From assembly GCF_004217565.1 (NCBI RefSeq), contig NZ_SHLA01000001.1, positions 2,666,001 to 2,730,000 on the forward strand: a stretch of DNA of 64,000 nucleotides. The letters run 5' to 3'. A model generated the notes under the pieces. It did no database searches. It was not told the origin of the DNA and saw only the letters and a program-made list of their open reading frames with translations. This DNA is from Zhihengliuella halotolerans (GTDB taxonomy: Bacteria > Actinomycetota > Actinomycetes > Actinomycetales > Micrococcaceae). The translations under genes and the position numbers were made by a program. Of this stretch, positions 57,518-64,000 are shown one piece after another; position 1 is the first letter of the stretch; every line of letters starts with the position of its first letter.

Positions 57518-59685
57518 CGACTTTCCAACTGGCGCGCTCCGAACTCAAGCGCATGACCAACGGGCGGCTCGCGAAGATCGCGATCGTCGCCCTGACCCTG
57601 GTGCCGCTGCTCTACGGCGCGCTCTACCTCTACGCCAACTGGGACCCGTACAGCCACCTCGGCAACGTCAAGGCCGCCATTGTCAACCTCGACGAGGGGG
57701 CCACCGCCGGGGACGAGGAGATGCACGTCGGCGACGAGGTCGCCGAGTCGCTCATCGACGACGGAACTTTCGGCTGGGAGACCGTAGACTCCCGTGCGGC
57801 TGCAGACGCCGGGGTCGCGGCCGGCGACTACGCCTTCGCCCTGACGATCCCAGAGGATTTCTCGGCCTCGCTCACGTCACCCGAGAACTTCGATGCCGCC
57901 CAGCAGGCGATCCTTGAGCTGACCACCAACGACGCGAACAATGCGATGATCGGCACGATCGCTGACAAGCTGGCCGGAGAGGTCCACAACTCCGTCGCCG
58001 CCGAAGTCGGCGAGGAGACCGCCAACCAGTTCCTGACCGGGTTCGGGCGCATTCACTCCCAGCTGACCACCGCCGCCGAGGGCGCCTCCGAGCTCCATGA
58101 CGGCACGACGACGCTGGCCGGCGGCACCGACGACCTGCTCGACGGCGCCGTGAAGCTCAACGACGGCGCCGGAGAACTCGCAACCGGCGCGCGCACACTG
58201 CACGGCGGCACCAGCGACCTCGTCGACGGACAGCGGAAGCTGGTCGACGGCGCGACCCAGCTCTCCTCGGGTGCTTCCGAACTCTCATCCGGCGCGTCGG
58301 AGCTCTCTTCCGGGCTCGGCACGCTCAAGGACAAGACCTCCGACCTCCCGTCCAAGACCTCCCAGCTGGCAGACGGAGCCGAACAGGTCGCGGACGGCAA
58401 CGAGCAGCTCAACGAGAAGGTCCAGTCGGCGGCCGACGCGGTCGAGCAGATCGGCCAAGAGACCGAGGACCGGGTCGACGCCGCGGCCCAGGAGCTCGTG
58501 GACTCGGGTGTGCTCACCGAGGAGCAGCGCGAGCAGTTGGCCGCGGCCATCGACGAGCGCGCGCAGGACTCCACCGCCGCGCAGACGATCGAGCAGACCC
58601 GCGCCGACCTCCGGGCCGCGCAGGAGAACATCGCCAAACTGGCCGAAGGGTCCCGGCAGGTTGCCGATGGGAACCGCGAGCTCGCCAACGCGATGCCCGA
58701 GCTGACGCAGGGCATCGCCGACGCCGCGGATGGGGGTTCCCAGCTCGCGGACGGCGCGGCTGAGCTGTCGACGGGTGCCTCGGCCCTTGTGGACGGGCAG
58801 AAGTCCGCACTCGCGGGTTCCCAGGAGCTCGATACCGGCGCCGGGGACCTCGCCGACGGCGCGGGCACTCTCGCCGCGGGCACCGGCGAACTCGCCGACG
58901 GCGCGACCGAACTCACTGACGGCGCCGGCCAGGTCGACGACGGAGCGAGTGAGCTCGCGTCCAAGCTTGGCGAGGGCGCCGGCGAGGTCCCGAACCCCGA
59001 CGACGCGGAGAAGAAGCGCGTCTCCACGGTCATCGGAGACCCCGTCTCGATCACGACCGACAGTCAGACCTCCGCACCGAACTACGGCCACCAGTTGGCC
59101 CCGTTCTTCCTCACCCTGGCCGTGTGGATCGGCGCGTTCATGCTGGTCCAGCTCATGCGCCCCATCACCCGCCGCGCCCTGGCCTCCAACGCCGCGAACT
59201 GGAAGATCGCCGTCGGCGGCTGGCTGCCGTTCCTCGTGATCTCCCTGCTGCAGGCCACGGTGCTCTACGCCGTCGTCGTGTTCGGTCTGGGCCTGGAGTC
59301 GGCACACCCGTGGATGACGTGGGCGCTGCTGCTCGGTTCGGCGTTCGCCTTCACCGCGCTGATCCAGGGCATCGTCGCTTTCATGGGCACCCCGGGCAAG
59401 ATGGTCGTGCTGATCCTGCTTGTGCTGCAGCTCGTCTCCGCCGGCGGCACGTTCCCCTGGGAGACCACACCGGAACCGCTGCACGCGGCGCACCAGGTGC
59501 TGCCCATGGGCTTCATCGTCACCGGCATGCGACACCTGGTCTACGGCGCGGATCTCTCGGTGATGGGCCCGGTTGTGCTTGCCCTGGCCGCCTACACCGC
59601 GCTCGGCCTGCTGCTGAGCACGCTGGCGGTCCGCCGCCACAAGTTCTGGACGCTCAAGACGTTCCAGCCGGAGCTTTCGGCATGA
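57514..59685 (+). CDS. YhgE/Pip family membrane protein
   Basis: 723 aa. N-terminal hydrophobic segment (IAIVALTLVPLLYGALYLYANWDPYSHLGNVKAAIVNLDEGA, the Pip signature), a large exposed coiled region of repeated L-x-x-G-A-x-x-L units (about 180-480, for example SQLADGAEQVADGNEQL), and five C-terminal membrane segments with an ABC-2 permease-like pattern. Relatives serve as phage infection proteins and type VII secretion accessory proteins. Here it may export lipids or cell-wall compounds. ATG 57514 overlaps the preceding gene; its stop overlaps the TetR start. Confidence 0.9.
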   Translation: MTTFQLARSELKRMTNGRLAKIAIVALTLVPLLYGALYLYANWDPYSHLGNVKAAIVNLDEGATAGDEEMHVGDEVAESLIDDGTFGWETVDSRAAADAGVAAGDYAFALTIPEDFSASLTSPENFDAAQQAILELTTNDANNAMIGTIADKLAGEVHNSVAAEVGEETANQFLTGFGRIHSQLTTAAEGASELHDGTTTLAGGTDDLLDGAVKLNDGAGELATGARTLHGGTSDLVDGQRKLVDGATQLSSGASELSSGASELSSGLGTLKDKTSDLPSKTSQLADGAEQVADGNEQLNEKVQSAADAVEQIGQETEDRVDAAAQELVDSGVLTEEQREQLAAAIDERAQDSTAAQTIEQTRADLRAAQENIAKLAEGSRQVADGNRELANAMPELTQGIADAADGGSQLADGAAELSTGASALVDGQKSALAGSQELDTGAGDLADGAGTLAAGTGELADGATELTDGAGQVDDGASELASKLGEGAGEVPNPDDAEKKRVSTVIGDPVSITTDSQTSAPNYGHQLAPFFLTLAVWIGAFMLVQLMRPITRRALASNAANWKIAVGGWLPFLVISLLQATVLYAVVVFGLGLESAHPWMTWALLLGSAFAFTALIQGIVAFMGTPGKMVVLILLVLQLVSAGGTFPWETTPEPLHAAHQVLPMGFIVTGMRHLVYGADLSVMGPVVLALAAYTALGLLLSTLAVRRHKFWTLKTFQPELSA

Positions 59686-60335
59686 GCGCCGCGAAGCAGC
59701 ACGACGACGCTGCCTCCGCCGGGCGCGACGTCAAGCGGCGCCCCGCGCGGACGAACGCGACCCGGCTGAAGATCTTCTCCGCGTCCCTCACGCTGATCGG
59801 CGAGCGCGGGCACCACGCGGTGACGGTGGACGAGATCGCGGCGGCGGCCGGGATCTCGAAGGGCAGCGTCTACTACAACTTCGGCTCCAAGTCGGAGCTC
59901 ATCGGGCAGCTGCTGCGCTTCGGCACCGACATCCTGCTCGAGCGCCTGCGCGAGCCCTCCGGGGCGGCCACGGCGCGGGAGGAGCTGGCCGGCATGGTGC
60001 GCGGAGCCCTGCTGTTCATCGACGACTACCCCGCGTTCGCGCAACTGTGGATCAGCGAAATGTGGCATTCGCCGAGCGACTGGCGCGAGGAACTCATCGA
60101 GCTGCGCGGTCAGGTGCTCGGCGTGGTCCGCGACGCGGTGCGGCGCTCGTTCCTCGAGCGCGGCGTGGCCCCGGAGTCCGTACCGGCGGGCGTCGTCGAT
60201 GTGACGGCCTCGGCCCTCTTCGGTGCGACGCTTATCCTGGGCCAGGATCGGCAGGTCTTCACCGTCGAGCACGATATCGACACGTGTGTGCGCACCGTGC
60301 TCGGCAGCCTGGACGCCGCGCCGGCCGCGGGTTGA
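59682..60335 (+). CDS. TetR family transcriptional regulator of the YhgE operon
   Basis: 217 aa. HTH VTVDEIAAAAGISKGSVYYNFGSKSELI at about 48-75 after a basic N-terminal arm (KRRPARTNATRLK), helical sensor domain of the TetR_C type. ATG 59682 overlaps the yhgE stop (ATGA), so it is the last gene of a three-gene operon, and probably represses it through the palindrome at 56764-56777. Confidence 0.92.
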   Translation: MSAAKQHDDAASAGRDVKRRPARTNATRLKIFSASLTLIGERGHHAVTVDEIAAAAGISKGSVYYNFGSKSELIGQLLRFGTDILLERLREPSGAATAREELAGMVRGALLFIDDYPAFAQLWISEMWHSPSDWREELIELRGQVLGVVRDAVRRSFLERGVAPESVPAGVVDVTASALFGATLILGQDRQVFTVEHDIDTCVRTVLGSLDAAPAAG

Positions 60336-60444
60336 CGCCCAGAAAGCGCGCGCCGGATCGGCCGCTGCCACGCGGTGCAGGAACAACGGCGGCCCGCCCC
60401 GCGTTGGCCCAGTAGAAGCCTGCACACAATCGAAGGAGCAGCAC

Positions 60445-61098
60445 ATGAAGATCGCACTCATCGGCGGACACGGCAAGGTCGCCCTCCTGGCGACGCCGGA
60501 GCTCGTCAACCGCGGCCACCAGGTCACGTCCTTCTACCGCAACCCCGACCACACCGGCGACGTGAACGCCACGGGCGCGACCGCCGTCGTGCTGGACATC
60601 GAGTCGGCGACCCAGGAAGACCTCGCGGAGGCGTTCGCCGGGCACGACGCCGTGGTGTGGTCCGCCGGGGCGGGTGGCGGTTCCGCGGATCGCACCTACG
60701 CGGTGGACCGCGACGCCGCCGTCCGGTCCATGCGGGCCGCGGAGCAGGCCGGCGTCAAGCGCTACATCATGGTGTCCTTCGCGACAGCGGACGAGAAGTA
60801 CCTGGTCAACCAGGACGACTCGTTCTACCCGTACATGGCGGCGAAAATCGCCGCCGACGCGCACCTGCGCGGAACCGGCCTGGACTGGACGGTCCTGGGC
60901 CCGGGCCGCCTGACGCTCGAGGAATCGACGGGAGCCATCGAGGTCCTCGACGAGCCGGGTGAGAACACCGACACGTCCCGCGGGAACGTGGCCCTGAGCA
61001 TCGTCGAGGCGCTCGAGAACGAAGGCAGCATCGGGCGGACCATTAACTTCCGCGACGGCTCGACGTCGATCCACGACGTCATGGCGGGCACCGCCTAA
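60445..61098 (+). CDS. NAD(P)-binding oxidoreductase (atypical SDR)
   Basis: 217 aa. Cofactor loop GGHGKVALLATPEL is the atypical SDR_a5 type; the strand VWSAGAGGGSADRTYAVDRDAA and the block VKRYIMVSFATAD follow. The Ser-Tyr-Lys triad is replaced by the family variant YMAAK. Possibly a redox sensor or a flavin/quinone reductase-like protein. ATG 60445 with AAGGAG. Overlaps the convergent MFS gene by four bases. Confidence 0.88.
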   Translation: MKIALIGGHGKVALLATPELVNRGHQVTSFYRNPDHTGDVNATGATAVVLDIESATQEDLAEAFAGHDAVVWSAGAGGGSADRTYAVDRDAAVRSMRAAEQAGVKRYIMVSFATADEKYLVNQDDSFYPYMAAKIAADAHLRGTGLDWTVLGPGRLTLEESTGAIEVLDEPGENTDTSRGNVALSIVEALENEGSIGRTINFRDGSTSIHDVMAGTA

Positions 61099-62387
61099 TC
61101 CGCTGAGCCCACGTGCGGGCCGTCGCCTTCAGCGGCGGCCCGTCGCTGGCGCCGCAGCAGGTAGGCGGCCACACCGACGCACACCGCATAGACACCGCCG
61201 ACGGCAATCCAGCCGGTCTCGAACCCGCCCGCGGCACTGATCAGCGAACCCATCACGAGGGGCCCGAACGTGAATCCGGCGAACATGCCCGCCGTGACGA
61301 TGCCGCTCGCCGACGCCATTGACGCTGCCGGAATGCTGCGTAGCAGGGCTGCCATGAGCACCACCGAGACGCCAAGCGCCGACGCCCCGTGCAACGCGAC
61401 CGCGACCCAGAGCAGCGCCGACCAGCCGGTTGCACCGGCCGCGTAGAAGGACCCCGCCGCGCCCAGCGCAAGAAGCGCCAAGACCAGGAGCAGCGCGGGC
61501 GCCGACGCGCCGCGGGCCATGACCTTCCCCCACCCGATGCGTGCGGACACCCCGACGAGACCCGCGACGGCCGCCGTCGCACCGCCGGCGACGAGGCTGA
61601 ACTCGAGCTCGCGCACCGCGAACAGCGGGAGGTACACGTTGGTCGCCTGCACACCGAGCCCATTGAGGCACCCGAACACGGTCAGTGCCCACACCGCGAA
61701 CGGCTGCCCCGTGCGCCGGGTCGCCCGCCGAACCGAAACGCCGTCGGACTGGCCCGCTGCACCGCCGGTTGCGGCCGAAGTGTGGGGCAGAGCGCTGCCC
61801 ACGGCCTGCAGCGGCGGGACCGACGCGAGCGCGCGCAGCGCGAGAACCATCAGGGCAAGGGCCAGAATCACGCCGAGGGCCGAGGCCCCGCGCCAGCCGA
61901 TCCACACGGCCAGGGCCGGGAACGCGAGTGAGGCGACGAGCTGGCTGACTTGGACACCCGACTGCTTGATTCCGGTCCATCCGATGCGCTGCTGCGCGGG
62001 CACACGCTGGAGCAGGATCCGGTTGGTGACCCCGTTCGGGAAGGACTGGGCCAGCCCCGAGAGGCCGGCGGCGACGAGGAGGACGACGAACGCGTCAGCG
62101 AGGGCGGCCACCCCGAGGGCCACCGCTGCGAGGGCGAAGACGGCGATCATGAGCGTCCGGTCCGACCGGCGATCCGCGACCCGGCCGAGCGCGGCGTTGC
62201 CGACCGTCGCGCACGCGAAGCAGGCCGTCGCAAGGAGCCCGAACTGGGCGGCGTTGATGCCGAGGTCGCGGATGATCAGGTCGCTCGTGGCGCTCAGCCC
62301 GTAGAGGAGCAGCGGGCCGACGGCGATGGCGCCGAGCAGTGCCGCTAAGAGACCTGGTCCGGCTGGTCGTCCCGCTCTGGTGCGCAT
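61095..62387 (-). CDS. MFS transporter (12-segment exporter-like)
   Basis: 430 aa from ATG 62387, 12 predicted membrane segments; VADRRSDRTLMIAVFALAAVALGV after segment 2 corresponds to motif A. LQRVPAQQRIGWTGIKQSGVQVSQLV marks segment 5. The substrate cannot be predicted. Five bases behind the stop of a short upstream ORF on the same strand, so likely co-transcribed. N-terminal extension of the open frame above 62387 overlaps the upstream gene and is not credible. Confidence 0.87.
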   Translation of the reverse strand: MRTRAGRPAGPGLLAALLGAIAVGPLLLYGLSATSDLIIRDLGINAAQFGLLATACFACATVGNAALGRVADRRSDRTLMIAVFALAAVALGVAALADAFVVLLVAAGLSGLAQSFPNGVTNRILLQRVPAQQRIGWTGIKQSGVQVSQLVASLAFPALAVWIGWRGASALGVILALALMVLALRALASVPPLQAVGSALPHTSAATGGAAGQSDGVSVRRATRRTGQPFAVWALTVFGCLNGLGVQATNVYLPLFAVRELEFSLVAGGATAAVAGLVGVSARIGWGKVMARGASAPALLLVLALLALGAAGSFYAAGATGWSALLWVAVALHGASALGVSVVLMAALLRSIPAASMASASGIVTAGMFAGFTFGPLVMGSLISAAGGFETGWIAVGGVYAVCVGVAAYLLRRQRRAAAEGDGPHVGSAD

Positions 62388-62392
62388 GCGCA

Positions 62393-62791
62393 CTACCGAC
62401 GGTCGTGGGGTTCGACGCCGTGGCGCAGTTCCGCCCAGAGCCGTTCGCGCTCCGGCCCCGCGACCGCTCTGACCTCGAACTCTACGTCGGAATCCGTCCG
62501 CGGATCGAGCGCTCCATACGAACCGGCACGCAGTTCCGCCACGACGGGCCACTCGGGACCATAGTCCTCCTCGCAGTACTCGTGCTCCCCTCCCAGCCAG
62601 TGGACCTGCGTCCATATCTGCTCGCGCTTGACTCCGAACAACGGAAAACTGCGCATCGGCGTGACGGAGGTCGTGAGGCACCCCCGGCTCTCCCCGTTCA
62701 GGCTCAGCTCCCAGACCGCATCGCGGAAGTCGTCCAGGGCGGGGTCGTGTGGCCAGTTGGAATCGTCGAACCATCGACTCATTCTGCGCAT
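62393..62791 (-). CDS. Hypothetical protein, 132 aa
   Basis: Soluble and rich in Trp, Glu and Arg (WFDDSNWPHDPALDDFRDAVWEL, LFGVKREQIWTQVHWLGGEHEYCEEDYGPEWPV). No family is recognised. ATG 62791 follows AAAGGA. It precedes the MFS gene by 5 bp on the same strand, which suggests co-expression. Its good codon use argues for a real gene. Confidence 0.65.
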   Translation of the reverse strand: MRRMSRWFDDSNWPHDPALDDFRDAVWELSLNGESRGCLTTSVTPMRSFPLFGVKREQIWTQVHWLGGEHEYCEEDYGPEWPVVAELRAGSYGALDPRTDSDVEFEVRAVAGPERERLWAELRHGVEPHDRR

Positions 62792-62850
62792 GAGTCCTTT
62801 GTACTCGATGTTTCAGCCGGAGGCGCGTTGGAAGGCCCCACTTGTCCGAG

Positions 62851-63777
62851 TCAGCCGCGGGTCAGGAGCAGGAAGTCAGGCTCCGTCAGCACCAGGATCT
62901 CCTGGCCCGCCGCCATGTAGGCGTGGGCCTTGCGCTCCTTGCTGCTGCCGGCGGCGAGGTCGGCCGGTGCCACACGGCTGCGCCCGTCGCCCACCACCAG
63001 AACCGCGGTCTTCTTCGTCACGCCCTTGCCGTTGGTGCCGCCGTGCGCGGCGATGGCCTCCATCGCCTCCCACCGGCCCATGGATTCCAGATCCCCGGTG
63101 AGCACCACGTGCCGCCCATGGAACGGGTGGGCCGGATCCGCCGTCGTGCTGGGGGCGGGGAGTTCCTTGCTGGAGGCCGTGTAGGCGCGGCCGTAGAACT
63201 TCGAGGCCGCGGAGCCGCCGGCGGCCGGCGCCGGGCGCGCCGGCCAGAGCTCCGAGACGTGCGCGGCGCGCTCGCGGCGGGCCAGCTCCAGTACGATCTC
63301 GGCGGCGACGCGCGCGTCCTCGCCGGCGTCGTGATGCTGGAACGCGCCGAGGCCCAGGTGCTGCGCGACGTCGGGCAGCCGGTGCCGCGGCAACCGGAGT
63401 ACCCGGCGCGCGAGCACGAGCGCGCAGTGGAAGTCGTTGGCCGGGGCCGGCAGGCCGGAGAGATCGCAGGCCTGGCGGATGGCGCTCTTGTCGAACGCGG
63501 TATTGAACGCCACCAGCGGGTGCTCGCCCGCCGCGCCGTACAGCAGGTCCATCGACTCCCGCCAGTCCGGCGCACCCGCGACCATGCCGGCCGAGATGCC
63601 GTGGATGGCCGTGTTGCGCGCCGTGAACTCGCCGACGCTGACGTGCGGGCGCACGTACCAGGCGCGCTGATCGACGATTTGACCGCCGCGGACCTGCACG
63701 GCCGCGACCTGGCAGATCGACGCGTAGTTGCTGTTGGCGGTCTCGACGTCGACGGCGGTGAAGTTCAGATCCTGCAC
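62851..63777 (-). CDS. DEDDh 3'-5' exonuclease (DnaQ-like) with C-terminal BRCT domain
   Basis: 308 aa. Exo I: FTAVDVETAN (D-x-E). Exo II: LVAFNTAFDKSAI with the second Asp; Exo III: HHDAGEDARVAAEIV with His and Asp, the DEDDh set complete. C-terminal BRCT: HPFHGRHVVLTGDLESMGRWEAMEAIAAHGGTNGKGVTKKTAVLVVGD, as in DNA ligase or DNA polymerase III epsilon-like repair exonucleases. A cytoplasmic DNA repair or proof-reading role. ATG 63777. Confidence 0.9.
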   Translation of the reverse strand: MQDLNFTAVDVETANSNYASICQVAAVQVRGGQIVDQRAWYVRPHVSVGEFTARNTAIHGISAGMVAGAPDWRESMDLLYGAAGEHPLVAFNTAFDKSAIRQACDLSGLPAPANDFHCALVLARRVLRLPRHRLPDVAQHLGLGAFQHHDAGEDARVAAEIVLELARRERAAHVSELWPARPAPAAGGSAASKFYGRAYTASSKELPAPSTTADPAHPFHGRHVVLTGDLESMGRWEAMEAIAAHGGTNGKGVTKKTAVLVVGDGRSRVAPADLAAGSSKERKAHAYMAAGQEILVLTEPDFLLLTRG

Positions 63778-63789
63778 TGGTGCGCTCCT

Positions 63790-64000
63790 CTATCGGGCCA
63801 AGTCGTCGCGGACGCGCCGCGTGACGGTGGCAGCTGTTGCCACGGCCACCTCGCCGCGTTCGACGTCGCGGCGCAGCTCGTCGCGGGTGCCTTCGTCGTC
63901 GACTGCGCGGATGTTAATCTCCAATGTCACGATCGCCGTTGAGGCGGCCGCGCGCGCCGACTCGGCCGCAGCGGCGACGTCACTGAGGACGTTGGGGTTC
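63790..64000 (-). CDS. 3' end of a truncated hypothetical protein
   Basis: Reading leftwards from the window edge, an open frame of about 69 codons ends at TAG 63790. It contains NPNVLSDVAAAAESARAAAS and ends with RRVRDDLAR. Helical, Ala/Arg-rich, with GC-ending codons, but no family is recognisable from this fragment. The start lies beyond base 64000. A stop only 13 bp before the DnaQ-BRCT gene suggests one operon. Confidence 0.5.
   Translation of the reverse strand, partial: NPNVLSDVAAAAESARAAASTAIVTLEINIRAVDDEGTRDELRRDVERGEVAVATAATVTRRVRDDLAR

Noticed and set aside
57960-59000. Repetitive DNA in the YhgE gene as a possible tandem repeat or CRISPR
   Set aside because: The repetition is at the protein level (L-x-x-G-A-x-x-L units) with varied codons; there are no regular repeat and spacer units.
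1-64000. tRNA, rRNA, riboswitch or CRISPR features
   Set aside because: No cloverleaf-like segment, rRNA core sequence, known riboswitch core or regular direct-repeat array was noticed in any intergenic gap; a covariance-model scan could not be run.

Overview
The window is a high-GC chromosome segment from an actinobacterium, most likely a Micrococcales/Micrococcaceae-type soil or skin relative. Reasons: dense GC-ending codons, a mycothiol-dependent maleylpyruvate isomerase family enzyme, a DUF2637 protein, a YcnI/PepSY copper cluster, DUF6153 and DUF805 genes, and several promoters that place the start codon at the predicted transcription start. No rRNA, tRNA, CRISPR array or intact insertion sequence was seen. 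The species is not determined.

Region 1 (1-1.8 kb): a partial ABC ATPase divergent from a TetR gene, then a small membrane protein whose C-terminus appears frameshifted.

Region 2 (about 1.9-16.5 kb): an accessory, defence-type island. Three minus-strand genes of unknown function come first. Two of them share a Gly/Asn-rich, amyloid-motif-like segment (one membrane protein, one soluble winged-helix protein); the third is a small membrane protein. Divergent from them is a tightly coupled type I restriction-modification operon: a pseudo-methyltransferase with an HTH and a TRD-like end, hsdM, hsdS, a DUF1016 PDDEXK nuclease that has lost its stop codon and runs into hsdR, hsdR, and a HicB-like small gene. 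A Fic AMP-transferase with an N-terminal inhibitory motif and a DUF2637 plasmid/ICE-type membrane protein close the island.

Region 3 (16.5-37.3 kb): ordinary catabolic and regulatory modules. They include MDMPI; an acyl-CoA dehydrogenase with a BadH-like SDR; an AraC-controlled NmrA/DUF1772 pair; a MarR-controlled SDR with a 26-bp palindromic operator; a glutaryl-CoA dehydrogenase / class III CoA-transferase / LysR / nitrilase cluster; an RpoE-like sigma factor with two small partners; a lipoprotein and DUF6153 pair; a DHA2 efflux pump with its TetR; three tandem DUF805 genes; an FAH-family hydrolase; and a HAD phosphatase.

Region 4 (37.3-48.6 kb): a mucin-type O-glycan utilisation locus. 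A secreted GH101 endo-alpha-N-acetylgalactosaminidase with two NPCBM-like modules, a three-gene sugar ABC importer without its ATPase, and a cytoplasmic GH35 beta-galactosidase are tied together by a LacI regulator and three matching operator sequences.

Region 5 (48.6-64 kb): a P-loop kinase-like protein; a MarR-controlled NTF2 / metallo-hydrolase / DsbA operon whose dsbA-like gene contains a run of 19 identical bases; a copper-type operon (His-rich membrane protein, YcnI, PepSY); aquaporin; a YceI protein; a degenerate ABC ATPase with a YhgE/Pip giant membrane protein and a TetR under a palindromic operator; an NAD(P)-binding oxidoreductase; an MFS exporter; a DnaQ-BRCT exonuclease; and a truncated ORF at the right edge.
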